Below are positions 1 through 6,977 of a stretch of DNA of 7,829 bases, piece after piece (position 1 is the stretch's first letter; each line of letters opens with the position of its first letter). This stretch comes from Pseudomonadota bacterium (GTDB lineage: Bacteria; Pseudomonadota; Gammaproteobacteria; Burkholderiales; SG8-39). The stretch covers positions 1 to 7,829 of the forward strand of contig QGUL01000070.1 in NCBI GenBank assembly GCA_003242425.1, in the 5' to 3' direction. The notes beneath the pieces were generated by a model. The model had not been told where the DNA came from. It saw only the letters and a program-made list of their open reading frames with translations, and did not search any database. A program made the translations under genes and the position numbers.

Positions 1-110
1 CCGAGGCGATGCGGGCGATCGTGCTGATGGACCTCGCGCTGCGCCATCGCGCGCAGAACGCCGACGTCGACAGCGGCACACCGAGGATTCCGGGGCGCAT
101 CCGGCGTTGA
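1..110 (+). CDS. C-terminal fragment of an unrecognised protein (5' end outside window)
   Basis: The frame starting at base 3 is open from the window edge to a TGA at 108-110 and encodes 35 residues. The fragment begins EAMRAIVLMDLALRHRAQN and ends GRIRR. The first half reads as an amphipathic or hydrophobic helix, and the tail is basic and probably disordered. Of the three forward frames, frame 1 stops at once, and this one has the protein-like composition and GC-rich third positions of the downstream genes. I do not recognise the family and assign no function. Its stop lies in the same frame as the following transporter gene and 48 bases before that gene's GTG, so the two may share a transcript. 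Confidence 0.5.
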   Translation, partial: EAMRAIVLMDLALRHRAQNADVDSGTPRIPGRIRR

Positions 111-158
111 GGCGCGGGGCCGCCGTGCTGCGCCGTTCCTTCCCCTGACGATCCGGCC

Positions 159-1325
159 GTGACCGTTCCCGCCTTCCGGCTGTCCGCGCTCTATGGCGCC
201 TACTTCGCCTTCATCGGCGCCTACATGCCGTACTTCGGCCTCTATCTCGCCGCGCTCGGGCTGGCGCCGTGGGCGATCGGGGTGTTGCTGTCGGTGGGGC
301 AGTTCACCCGCATTTTCGCCCCCAACATCTGGGCATGGCTCGCCGACCGGCGCGGGCGCTCCATCGAGCTGCTGCGTCTTGCGCTGGCCATGGCGGTCGT
401 GAGCTACCTCGGCCTGTTCTTCGCCGAGGGTTTCGTCGCCCTGTTCCTGGTGCTGGCCATCCACGCCTTTTTCGTCAGCGCATCGATGCCGCTCTTCGAG
501 GCCATGACGCTGCGTTATCTGCACGGTCAGTACGGGCGTTACGGGCCGATCCGGCTGTGGGGTTCGGTCGGCTTCATCGTCGCGGTCACGGTGATCGGCC
601 GGGCGCTCGATTACGTCGATACGCGCAACTTCCTCTGGATGGCGCTGCTGCCGCTCGTCGGCGCCCTGCTTGCCTCATGCGTCATCGCGCAACCGCCTGC
701 CCATGCCGATGCGGCCGACGAACGCAACGGTTCCATCCGCGAGCTCGCCCTGCGGGCCGAGGTGATGGCCCTGTTCGGGGCGGGCTTCCTGATGTGCGTC
801 GCGCACGGGCCGCTGTACGGTTTCTACTCGATCTATCTGGACGACACCGGTTACAGCAAAACTGCGGTCGGCCTGTTGTGGGCCTTGGGCGTGGTCGCCG
901 AAATCGTGGTGTTCCTCGCCATGCCGCGCTGGCTCACGCGCTTTTCCCCCTATCGCGTGCTGCTGGCGAGTTTCGCGCTCGCCACGGTGCGTTTCCTCTT
1001 GATCGGGTGGTGCGTAGAGAGCGTGCCGCTGCTGTTCGTCGCGCAGTTGATGCATGCTGCGAGTTTTGGCAGCTTCCACGCCGCTGCGCTAACCTTGGTC
1101 AACGCATGGTTCAGCGGCCGCCGCCACGTGCGCGGGCAGGCGCTGTTCTCCAGCCTGACCTACGGGGCCGGCAGCGCGGTCGGGGCGGCCGGTGCCGGGG
1201 CGCTGTGGCAGTCGGTCGGGCCGGTGTGGACCTACACGGCCGCCAGCCTGGCCGCGGCATGTGGCTTGCTCTTGATCGCCTGGCGCGGGCGGCTCTTCCC
1301 TCAATTGGCACAACGGCATGCGTAG
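159..1325 (+). CDS. MFS transporter, PPP (HcaT-like) family
   Basis: This 388-residue inner-membrane protein has about twelve hydrophobic segments, the usual size for a major facilitator. The loop after helix 2 carries the MFS motif A-like stretch AWLADRRGR. RLWGS at residues 132-136 and GYSKTAVGLLWALGVVAE at 231-248 closely match remembered segments of E. coli HcaT, the putative 3-phenylpropionate transporter that names the family. Family membership is therefore well supported, but the substrate is not: betaproteobacterial members are uncharacterised, and no aromatic-degradation genes lie nearby. The start is GTG at 159. The upstream in-frame stop is at 108-110 and no other ATG, GTG or TTG lies between, yet no clear Shine-Dalgarno sequence precedes it. 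The gene overlaps the following protease gene by 8 bases, implying co-transcription and probably coupled translation. Confidence 0.85.
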   Translation: MTVPAFRLSALYGAYFAFIGAYMPYFGLYLAALGLAPWAIGVLLSVGQFTRIFAPNIWAWLADRRGRSIELLRLALAMAVVSYLGLFFAEGFVALFLVLAIHAFFVSASMPLFEAMTLRYLHGQYGRYGPIRLWGSVGFIVAVTVIGRALDYVDTRNFLWMALLPLVGALLASCVIAQPPAHADAADERNGSIRELALRAEVMALFGAGFLMCVAHGPLYGFYSIYLDDTGYSKTAVGLLWALGVVAEIVVFLAMPRWLTRFSPYRVLLASFALATVRFLLIGWCVESVPLLFVAQLMHAASFGSFHAAALTLVNAWFSGRRHVRGQALFSSLTYGAGSAVGAAGAGALWQSVGPVWTYTAASLAAACGLLLIAWRGRLFPQLAQRHA

Positions 1326-2142
1326 TTCCGCAACGAAACGTTCCTTGCTCGCGCTCCTCTTCAGCGCGTTGTTGAGCGCGTGCGCGACGCAGAGCACGAC
1401 GTCGGCCGGGGCGGTCGGCATCGAGCGCGGTCAGACGATGCTCGTCTCGTCCGAGGAAGTCGAGCAGGCGGCCAATCAGCAATACAGCCAGATCATGGCG
1501 CAGGCACGCAAGAAGGGCGTGCTCAACCGCGATGCCGCCCAGGTGCAACGGGTGCGCGCCATCGTCAACCGCCTCATTCCGGCGACCGCCGTCTTCCGAC
1601 CGGACGCGACGAACTGGAACTGGGAAGTCAACGTCATCACGACCGATGAACTCAACGCCTGGGCGATGCCCGGCGGCAAGATCGCCGTCTACACCGGCCT
1701 GATCGAAAAGCTCAAGCTCACCGACGCCGAACTGGCCGCGGTGCTGGGCCATGAGATCGCCCACGCACTGCGCGAACATTCACGCGAGCGCATTTCGCGC
1801 CAGCTCGCAACCAGCGCGGTGGTCGGCATCGGCGCCGCCATCCTCGGCCTCGGACAGAGCGGCGCGGATCTGGCGGGCATGGTGGCGGACGTGACTTTCA
1901 ACCGCCCGAATTCGCGTCTGCACGAGAGCGAGGCCGACGCCATCGGCACCGAGCTGGCCGCGCGGGCAGGTTACGACCCGCACGGCGCGGTCTCGGTCTG
2001 GGAAAAGATGCTCAAGGCCGGAGGCAACGGGCTGCCCGAATTCCTGTCCACCCATCCTTCGCCGGAGAACCGGCTGAAGACCCTGCAAGGCATCGCCGAC
2101 CGGCTGATGCCCATCTACCGCCAGGCCGCCCAGAAGAAGTAG
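1318..2142 (+). CDS. M48 family zinc metalloprotease, LoiP/YcaL-like lipoprotein
   Basis: This 274-residue protein opens with a lipoprotein signal: K7-R8, a hydrophobic core, and the lipobox L19-S20-A21-C22. Alanine follows the cysteine rather than aspartate, so by the E. coli Lol rule it should reach the outer membrane, facing the periplasm. The M48 catalytic core is intact. HEIAH at residues 145-149 supplies two zinc-binding histidines and the catalytic glutamate. HESEADAIG from 202 supplies the third ligand, probably E203. H246 in THPSPENR is in the position of the regulatory histidine loop of BepA-type enzymes. The conserved stretch NAWAMPGGK (113-121) precedes the catalytic helix. Its size matches LoiP/YcaL, and there is no room for the TPR domain of BepA. 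The expected role is cleavage of misfolded or misassembled envelope proteins; the substrate is unknown. ATG 1318 lies inside the end of the transporter gene with no obvious ribosome site, which suggests translational coupling. Confidence 0.9.
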   Translation: MRSSATKRSLLALLFSALLSACATQSTTSAGAVGIERGQTMLVSSEEVEQAANQQYSQIMAQARKKGVLNRDAAQVQRVRAIVNRLIPATAVFRPDATNWNWEVNVITTDELNAWAMPGGKIAVYTGLIEKLKLTDAELAAVLGHEIAHALREHSRERISRQLATSAVVGIGAAILGLGQSGADLAGMVADVTFNRPNSRLHESEADAIGTELAARAGYDPHGAVSVWEKMLKAGGNGLPEFLSTHPSPENRLKTLQGIADRLMPIYRQAAQKK

Positions 2143-2177
2143 GGAGCCGGCCGGGCGGGTTATAATCCGGGGCTCCC
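2142..2177. other. Inverted repeat enclosing the leuC -10 element
   Basis: GGGAGCC at 2142-2148 is perfectly complementary to GGCTCCC at 2171-2177. The 22 bases between contain a second possible pairing of CCGG (2151-2154) with CCGG (2167-2170), and the TATAAT at 2161-2166. The left arm begins on the last base of the protease stop codon. No T-run follows, so it does not look like an intrinsic terminator. It could be an operator, a weak read-through barrier from the upstream genes, or chance pairing in GC-rich DNA. The pairing is seen directly; any function is inference. Confidence 0.4.
2161..2166 (+). promoter_or_regulatory. Probable sigma-70 -10 element for the leuC operon
   Basis: A perfect TATAAT stands out in a GC-rich spacer, 36 bases before the leuC ATG and just after the protease stop. 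No TTGACA-like -35 is visible at 16-18 bases upstream (the 17-base position reads AGTAGG) and there is no TG extension, so full activity may need an activator. Transcription would start near 2173. I saw no leader-peptide gene with leucine codons in the short leader, so classic leucine attenuation is not apparent. Confidence 0.5.
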
Positions 2178-2202
2178 AGCGTAGTTTTCACATACCGAAA
2201 CC

Positions 2203-3609
2203 ATGGGCCCCCAAACGCTGTACGACAAACTCTGGGCGAGCCATGCCGTGCACGTCGAAGACGACGGCACGACGCTGCTCTACATCGATCGGCATTTCCT
2301 GCACGAGGTGACGAGCCCGCAGGCTTTCGAGGGCCTGCGCCTGGCCAAGCGTAAACCCTGGCGCGTCGACGCCAACCTGGCGACCGCCGACCACAACGTG
2401 CCGACCACGGACCGCTCGCTCGGGATCAGCGACCCCGTCTCGCGCACCCAAGTGGAGACCCTGGACCGCAACTGCGCCGAGTTCGGCATCGTCCAGTTCG
2501 GTATGAGCGATCCTCGCCAGGGTATCGTGCACGTGATCGGCCCCGAACAGGGCGCGACGCTGCCCGGTATGACGGTGGTGTGCGGCGACAGCCATACCAG
2601 CACGCACGGCGCCTTTGCCTGTCTGGCGCACGGCATCGGCACATCGGAAGTCGAGCACGTGCTCGCCACCCAGTGTCTGCTGGCGAAGAAGTCTAAGAAC
2701 ATGCTGGTCTGGTTCGACGGCAAGCTCCCGCGCGGCGTCACCGCCAAGGACATGATCCTGGCGCTCATCGGCGAGATCGGCACGGCGGGGGGCACGGGCT
2801 ACGCCATCGAGTACGCCGGCCCGGCGGTGCGCGCGCTGTCCATGGCTGGGCGCATGACGCTCTGCAACATGGCCATCGAAGCCGGCGCGCGCAGCGGCAT
2901 GGTGGCGGCCGACGAGACCACCTTCGAATATCTCAAAGGGCGTCCGTACGCGCCGCGCGGGGAGATGTGGGACCGTGCCGTGGCCTATTGGCGGACCCTG
3001 CACAGCGACGAAGGCGCGCATTTCGACCGCGTGGTGCGCATCGACGTCTCGCAGTTGAAGCCTCAGGTCACCTGGGGCACTTCGCCGGAAATGGTGACGA
3101 CCATCGACGGCCGGGTGCCCGATCCCAAACAGGAACAGGATCCGGTCAAGCGCGCAGGCATCGAGCGCGCGCTCGAATACATGGGCCTGGAGCCCAACGT
3201 GCCGATCACCGACATCCGCATCGACAAGGTGTTCATCGGCTCCTGTACCAACTCGCGTATCGAGGATCTGCGCGCGGCGGCGGAGGTGGTGCGCGGCAAA
3301 CGCGTTGCCTCGAACGTGAAGCTCGCGATGGTGGTGCCGGGTTCCGGACTGGTGAAGGCGCAGGCGGAGCAGGAAGGGCTCGACAAGATCTTCAAGGACG
3401 CCGGCTTCGAGTGGCGCGAGCCCGGCTGTTCGATGTGCCTGGGCATGAACCCCGATCAGCTGGAACCGGGCGAACGCTGCGCCTCGACCTCGAACCGCAA
3501 CTTCGAAGGACGGCAGGGCCCCGGCGGACGCACCCATCTGGTCAGCCCCGAGATGGCCGCGGCGGCGGCGATCGCCGGGCATTTCGTGGACGTGCGCCAT
3601 TGGCAGTGA
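2203..3609 (+). CDS. leuC: 3-isopropylmalate dehydratase, large subunit
   Basis: LeuC is the [4Fe-4S] subunit of cytoplasmic isopropylmalate isomerase. With LeuD it converts 2-isopropylmalate to 3-isopropylmalate, the second step of leucine synthesis. The 468-residue length is normal for the bacterial heterodimeric form. The family N-terminus ([10 protein letters not shown], then TADHNVPT) is present, as are [17 protein letters not shown] residues (here [13 protein letters not shown]). The three cluster ligands are present: C348 in GSCTNSR, and C409 and C412 in GCSMCLGMN. The ATG at 2203 agrees with the family start, although the ribosome site in front of it is weak. It is the first gene of the operon, 60 bases after the protease stop and behind the TATAAT at 2161. 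Its partner leuD follows after an intervening small lipoprotein gene. Confidence 0.97.
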   Translation: MGPQTLYDKLWASHAVHVEDDGTTLLYIDRHFLHEVTSPQAFEGLRLAKRKPWRVDANLATADHNVPTTDRSLGISDPVSRTQVETLDRNCAEFGIVQFGMSDPRQGIVHVIGPEQGATLPGMTVVCGDSHTSTHGAFACLAHGIGTSEVEHVLATQCLLAKKSKNMLVWFDGKLPRGVTAKDMILALIGEIGTAGGTGYAIEYAGPAVRALSMAGRMTLCNMAIEAGARSGMVAADETTFEYLKGRPYAPRGEMWDRAVAYWRTLHSDEGAHFDRVVRIDVSQLKPQVTWGTSPEMVTTIDGRVPDPKQEQDPVKRAGIERALEYMGLEPNVPITDIRIDKVFIGSCTNSRIEDLRAAAEVVRGKRVASNVKLAMVVPGSGLVKAQAEQEGLDKIFKDAGFEWREPGCSMCLGMNPDQLEPGERCASTSNRNFEGRQGPGGRTHLVSPEMAAAAAIAGHFVDVRHWQ

Positions 3610-3611
3610 TG

Positions 3612-3625
3612 TGAACGGTGAACGG
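3612..3625 (+). repeat. Two-copy tandem repeat TGAACGG
   Basis: TGAACGG occurs twice head to tail just after the leuC stop, in the 75-base gap before the small lipoprotein gene. Two copies of a 7-mer may be chance or a short duplication. I see no promoter, terminator or other structure in this gap. Confidence 0.3.
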
Positions 3626-3684
3626 GCGCCGAATCCGCGCAAAGAGCTGAAACAACGGTTTCGACAGTCGTTCAAGGAGCACCG

Positions 3685-3831
3685 ATGCTGAAACAATGCG
3701 CACGCCTGACGCTGCTTGCGGTATTGGTCGCCTTCGTGGCGGGCTGTAACACCATGGAAGGGCTCGGACGCGACATCGAGAAGCTCGGCGACGCCATTGA
3801 GCGCAAGGCCGCGCAGAACCGCAACTACTGA
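3685..3831 (+). CDS. Entericidin A/B family small lipoprotein
   Basis: This 48-residue gene lies between leuC and leuD. ATG 3685 is preceded by a good AAGGAG at 3674-3679 with 5-base spacing, the clearest ribosome site in the operon. The protein has K3 and R7, a hydrophobic core, and the lipobox V18-A19-G20-C21. The mature part starts [19 protein letters not shown], which fits the entericidin pattern of CNT followed by a short amphipathic helix with G-x-D-I spacing. In E. coli the EcnA/EcnB lipoproteins are reported as an antidote/bacteriolytic pair. Here there is a single copy, so a toxin role should not be assumed. The +2 residue is asparagine, not aspartate, so outer-membrane sorting is expected. 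Its stop is 8 bases before leuD, so it is co-transcribed with the leucine genes. Family assignment is strong; function is unknown. Confidence 0.85.
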   Translation: MLKQCARLTLLAVLVAFVAGCNTMEGLGRDIEKLGDAIERKAAQNRNY

Positions 3832-3839
3832 CAGAGACC

Positions 3840-4481
3840 ATGGAAAAATTCACCGTGCATCGCGGGCTGGTGGCGCCTCTGGACCGGGCGAACGTCGATA
3901 CCGATGCCATCATCCCGAAACAGTTCCTGAAGTCCATCAAGCGCACCGGCTTCGGACCGAACCTGTTCGACGGCTGGCGCTATCTGGACGTGGGGCAGCC
4001 CGATCAGGACAACAGCAAGCGGCCCCTCAACCCGGATTTCGTGCTGAACCAGCCGCGCTACCAGGGCGCGAGCATCCTGCTCGCGCGCGAGAACTTCGGC
4101 TGCGGCAGCTCGCGCGAACATGCGCCCTGGGCGCTGCTGGACTACGGTTTCCGCGCCATCATCGCGCCTTCGTTCGCAGAGATCTTCTACAACAACAGCT
4201 TCAAGAACGGCCTGCTGCCCATCGTGCTGGACGAGGCGCAGGTGGACGAGCTGTTCAAGGACACCTTCGCCACGCCCGGCTTCGAGCTCGTCATCGACCT
4301 CGAAGCGCAGAGCATCAGCTATGCGGACGGTAGCAAGCGTTTTGCCTTCGACATCGATCCGTTCCGCAAATACTGCCTGTTGAACGGGTTGGACGACATC
4401 GGCCTGACGCTCCGCCACGCGGACAAGATCAAGGCTTTCGAAGAACGCCGGCGTCAGGAGCAGCCCTGGTTGTTTGCCTGA
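3840..4481 (+). CDS. leuD: 3-isopropylmalate dehydratase, small subunit
   Basis: LeuD is the swivel-domain subunit that completes the active site of isopropylmalate isomerase with LeuC. The 213-residue length matches the usual 200-215 of proteobacterial LeuD. The start [31 protein letters not shown] is the family N-terminus. The signature [15 protein letters not shown] spans the substrate-recognition loop, with C88, S90, S91, R92, E93 and H94 all present, followed by [20 protein letters not shown] 3840 has only a weak purine stretch (AGAGA) in front of it and lies 8 bases after the lipoprotein stop, so its translation may depend on ribosomes arriving from that gene. leuB follows after 19 bases. 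Confidence 0.97.
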   Translation: MEKFTVHRGLVAPLDRANVDTDAIIPKQFLKSIKRTGFGPNLFDGWRYLDVGQPDQDNSKRPLNPDFVLNQPRYQGASILLARENFGCGSSREHAPWALLDYGFRAIIAPSFAEIFYNNSFKNGLLPIVLDEAQVDELFKDTFATPGFELVIDLEAQSISYADGSKRFAFDIDPFRKYCLLNGLDDIGLTLRHADKIKAFEERRRQEQPWLFA

Positions 4482-4487
4482 GTTTGT

Positions 4488-4495
4488 GGGGAAAG
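4488..4495 (+). promoter_or_regulatory. Ribosome binding site deciding the leuB start
   Basis: GGGGAAAG ends 5 bases before ATG 4501. This supports that ATG over the in-frame TTG at 4474, which would lie inside the end of leuD and add nine residues before the conserved [12 protein letters not shown] start. Confidence 0.6.
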
Positions 4496-4500
4496 AACGA

Positions 4501-5556
4501 ATGAAAATCGCGGTACTGCCCGGGGACGGGATCGGCACGGAGATCGTGGCGCAGGCGGTGAAGGTGCTGCGCGCGCTCGATCTGGGTCTGGAATTCGAGG
4601 AGGCGCCGGTGGGCGGCGCCGGTTACGAAGCGGCCGGCGATCCGCTGCCCGAAGCGACGCTCAAACTGGCGCAGGAGGCCGATGCGATCCTGTTCGGCGC
4701 GATCGGCGATCCGCGCTACGACAACCTCGAGCGCGCCAAGCGTCCTGAACAGGCCATCCTGCGCCTGCGCCAGGTGCTGCAGCTCTTCGCCAACCTGCGG
4801 CCGGCGACCATGTATCCGGAGCTGGTCGGCAGTTCCACGCTGCGGCCCGAGGCGGTGAACGGTCTCGACCTGCTGATCGTGCGCGAACTGACCGGCGACA
4901 TCTATTTCGGCCAGCCCCGCGGCATCCACGTCGTCGACGGCGAGCGCGAAGGCTTCGACACCATGCGCTATCGCGAATCGGAGATCGTGCGCATCGCGCA
5001 CGTGGGCTTCAAGGCCGCGCGCAAGCGCAACCGCCGCCTGTGCTCGGTGGACAAGGCCAACGTGCTGGAGACTTCGCAGCTGTGGCGCGAGGTGGTCACG
5101 CAGGTGGCGAAGGAGTATCCGGACGTGGAACTCACGCACATGTACGTCGACAACGCGGCGATGCAGCTGGTGCGCAATCCCAAGCAGTTCGACGTGATCG
5201 TCACCGGCAACATGTTCGGCGACATCCTCTCCGACGAGGCTTCCATGCTGGGCGGCTCGATCGGCATGCTTCCTTCCGCCTCGCTGGACGCGAACGGCAA
5301 GGGCCTGTACGAGCCCATCCACGGTTCCGCGCCCGACATCGCCGGCAAGAACATCGCCAATCCGCTCGCCACCATCCTGTCGGCGGCGATGATGCTGCGC
5401 TACAGTCTCAATCAGGACGAGGCGGCCGATCGTGTCGAGGCCGCGGTGCGCAAAGTGCTCGCGCAGGGCTTCAGGACGGCGGACATTTACGAACCGGGCA
5501 CGACCAAGGTCGGCACCAACGAGATGGGCGACGCCGTCGTGGCAGCGCTGGCGTAA
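4501..5556 (+). CDS. leuB: 3-isopropylmalate dehydrogenase
   Basis: LeuB carries out the NAD-dependent oxidation and decarboxylation of 3-isopropylmalate to 2-oxoisocaproate, the third step of leucine synthesis, in the cytoplasm as a homodimer. Starting at ATG 4501 it is 351 residues, normal for the family. It begins [15 protein letters not shown]. The substrate-side region [10 protein letters not shown] is present, followed by [13 protein letters not shown] with catalytic Y135, and catalytic K185 in SVDKANVLE. The three metal-binding aspartates are D217 ([10 protein letters not shown]), D241 and D245 ([18 protein letters not shown]). This last stretch is the isocitrate/isopropylmalate dehydrogenase signature. 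[14 protein letters not shown] near the cofactor site is also intact. The gene lies 19 bases after leuD and 39 bases before asd, with no terminator on either side. Confidence 0.97.
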   Translation: MKIAVLPGDGIGTEIVAQAVKVLRALDLGLEFEEAPVGGAGYEAAGDPLPEATLKLAQEADAILFGAIGDPRYDNLERAKRPEQAILRLRQVLQLFANLRPATMYPELVGSSTLRPEAVNGLDLLIVRELTGDIYFGQPRGIHVVDGEREGFDTMRYRESEIVRIAHVGFKAARKRNRRLCSVDKANVLETSQLWREVVTQVAKEYPDVELTHMYVDNAAMQLVRNPKQFDVIVTGNMFGDILSDEASMLGGSIGMLPSASLDANGKGLYEPIHGSAPDIAGKNIANPLATILSAAMMLRYSLNQDEAADRVEAAVRKVLAQGFRTADIYEPGTTKVGTNEMGDAVVAALA

Positions 5557-5595
5557 AACGGCGCGCGGCAGGTTTTTCGAGATAAGGGTGCAGCG

Positions 5596-6747
5596 ATGAA
5601 ACGAGTAGGTCTGGTGGGTTGGCGCGGCATGGTCGGTTCCGTGCTCATGCAGCGGATGCAGGAAGAACGCGACTTCGACCACATCGAGCCGGTGTTCTTC
5701 ACGACTTCGAACGTGGGCGGCGAGGGGCCGACGTTCGGCGGCAAATCGAGCGGTCCGCTGAAGGATGCGCGCTCCATCGAGGCCCTGAAGGAGATGGACA
5801 TCATCATCACCTGCCAGGGCGGCGACTACACGACCGAAGTGTTTCCCAAGCTGCGTGCTGCCGGCTGGGACGGCTACTGGATCGATGCCGCCTCCACACT
5901 GCGCATGGAAAAGGATGCCGTCATCATCCTCGATCCGGTCAACCGGCATGTGATCGACGCGGCGCTCGACAAGGGCGTGAAGAACTACATCGGCGGCAAC
6001 TGCACCAACTCCATCCTGCTGATGGGCGTGGGCGGCCTGTTCCGCGAAGGCTTGGTGGAATGGGTCAGCTCCATGACCTATCAGGCCGCATCCGGGGCCG
6101 GCGCCAACAACATGCGCGAGCTGCTGCAGGGCATGGGTGTCATCTACAACGCCGTGGCCGATGACTTGCGCGATCCCGCGTCGGCGATCCTGGAGATCGA
6201 CCGCAAGGTCGCGAAGACAATCCGCGAGGACGTGCCGCGCGAGTACTTCGCCGCACCGCTTGCCGGCGGCCTCATCCCCTGGATCGACAAGCAGATGGAG
6301 AACGGCCAGTCCAGGGAAGAGTGGAAAGGCCAGGCCGAGGTCAACAAGATCCTCGGCAACGACAAGCCGGTTCCCGTGGACGGGATCTGCGTGCGCATCG
6401 GCGCGATGCGCTGCCACAGCCTCGCGCTCACCATCAAGCTCAAGAAGGATCTGCCGCTGGCGGAGATCGAAGCGATCATCAAGTCCGGCAATCCCTGGGT
6501 GAAATGGGTGCCGAACGAACGCGGCGTCACCGAGCAGGAACTCACGCCCGCCGCGATCACCGGCGGACTGCAGATCGGCGTCGGCCGCGTGCGCAAGCTC
6601 AACATGGGGCCGGAGTACGTCTCCGCGTTCGTGATCGGCGACCAGCTGCTCTGGGGCGCGGCCGAGCCCCTGCGTCGCATGCTGCGCATCCTGCTCGAAC
6701 GCAGCGCGGCGAACACCGGCGCACGCGTCGCGGCCGCGCAGGCCTGA
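5596..6747 (+). CDS. asd: Aspartate-semialdehyde dehydrogenase
   Basis: Asd reduces aspartyl phosphate to L-aspartate 4-semialdehyde with NADPH. This is the branch point to diaminopimelate/lysine, threonine and methionine, and it makes the enzyme important for cell-wall synthesis. The 383 residues match the long gammaproteobacterial-type form (E. coli 367), with about 13 extra alanine-rich residues at the C-terminus. The nucleotide-binding glycines G8, G11 and G14 are in VGWRGMVGS. Catalytic C136 is in GGNCTNS. R267 and H274 in [11 protein letters not shown] correspond to the E. coli substrate-binding arginine and the catalytic histidine. [12 protein letters not shown] and [16 protein letters not shown] close the protein. 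ATG 5596 follows AAGGG (5584-5588) at 7-base spacing. It is the last gene of the leu unit, since a terminator follows 29 bases after its stop. Confidence 0.97.
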   Translation: MKRVGLVGWRGMVGSVLMQRMQEERDFDHIEPVFFTTSNVGGEGPTFGGKSSGPLKDARSIEALKEMDIIITCQGGDYTTEVFPKLRAAGWDGYWIDAASTLRMEKDAVIILDPVNRHVIDAALDKGVKNYIGGNCTNSILLMGVGGLFREGLVEWVSSMTYQAASGAGANNMRELLQGMGVIYNAVADDLRDPASAILEIDRKVAKTIREDVPREYFAAPLAGGLIPWIDKQMENGQSREEWKGQAEVNKILGNDKPVPVDGICVRIGAMRCHSLALTIKLKKDLPLAEIEAIIKSGNPWVKWVPNERGVTEQELTPAAITGGLQIGVGRVRKLNMGPEYVSAFVIGDQLLWGAAEPLRRMLRILLERSAANTGARVAAAQA

Positions 6748-6776
6748 CCGGTCCGGCCTTACAGAGGACGCGAAGA

Positions 6777-6806
6777 GGGAAGCCTTCGGGCTTCCCTTTT
6801 TCTTTT
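6777..6806 (+). terminator. Rho-independent terminator of the leuC-asd operon
   Basis: An 8-bp perfect stem, GGGAAGCC (6777-6784) with GGCTTCCC (6789-6796), closes the very stable TTCG tetraloop (6785-6788). TTTTTCTTTT follows directly at 6797-6806. It lies 29 bases after the asd stop. The opposite strand lacks an equivalent T-run, so it should work only in the + direction. Confidence 0.93.
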
Positions 6807-6914
6807 GCAAGGCTGCGCGTCATGACAGTGACATATTGACGATGAGCTTTTCCGACGCGCTCGGCCTTTCGAGAACTATTTGGCCTTGGGCCGGATTTAA
6901 GCCGATAGCTTAGC

Positions 6915-6943
6915 TTGCGGCCCTAAACCCCTGATGCTATTTT
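6915..6943 (+). promoter_or_regulatory. Candidate sigma-70 promoter for fimV
   Basis: TTGCGG at 6915-6920 and TATTTT at 6938-6943 are separated by exactly 17 bases, and a TGC directly before the -10 gives an extended -10 (TGCTATTTT). Transcription would start near 6950, leaving about 28 bases before the GTG. The stretch from the terminator to here (6807-6914) is markedly less GC-rich than the genes. I see no RNA gene in it and no other convincing site. Confidence 0.4.
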
Positions 6944-6966
6944 CGTTGCCTCTAGTCCATCTTCCC

Positions 6967-6971
6967 AAGGA
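6967..6971 (+). promoter_or_regulatory. Ribosome binding site deciding the fimV GTG start
   Basis: AAGGA lies 6 bases before GTG 6978. No other start codon in the fimV frame sits near a purine-rich site, and the GTG gives a complete signal peptide, so it is the preferred start. Confidence 0.65.
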
Positions 6972-6977
6972 TTTGCA

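Noticed and set aside
2188..3696. A 502-codon minus-strand open frame opposite leuC
   Set aside because: Same reasoning: low-complexity His/Arg/Ala composition, fully covered by leuC, and no recognisable motif.
4474..4500. TTG at 4474 as an earlier leuB start
   Set aside because: It would overlap leuD and add nine unconserved residues. ATG 4501 has GGGGAAAG at good spacing and gives the family N-terminus.
4429..6810. A 793-codon open frame on the minus strand opposite leuD, leuB and asd
   Set aside because: It lies wholly antisense to three well-recognised genes. Its His/Arg/Ala/Asp-rich translation is what GC-rich codon usage produces on the opposite strand, and no known domain is visible.
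6898..6912. TAAGC-CGATA-GCTTA hairpin upstream of fimV
   Set aside because: Only five base pairs with no T-run or conserved partner; easily chance.
6842..6913. A 23-codon ORF (MSFSDALGLS...) between the terminator and fimV, considered as a leader peptide
   Set aside because: No ribosome binding site precedes it and no regulatory codon run is present. It also lies upstream of the likely fimV transcription start.
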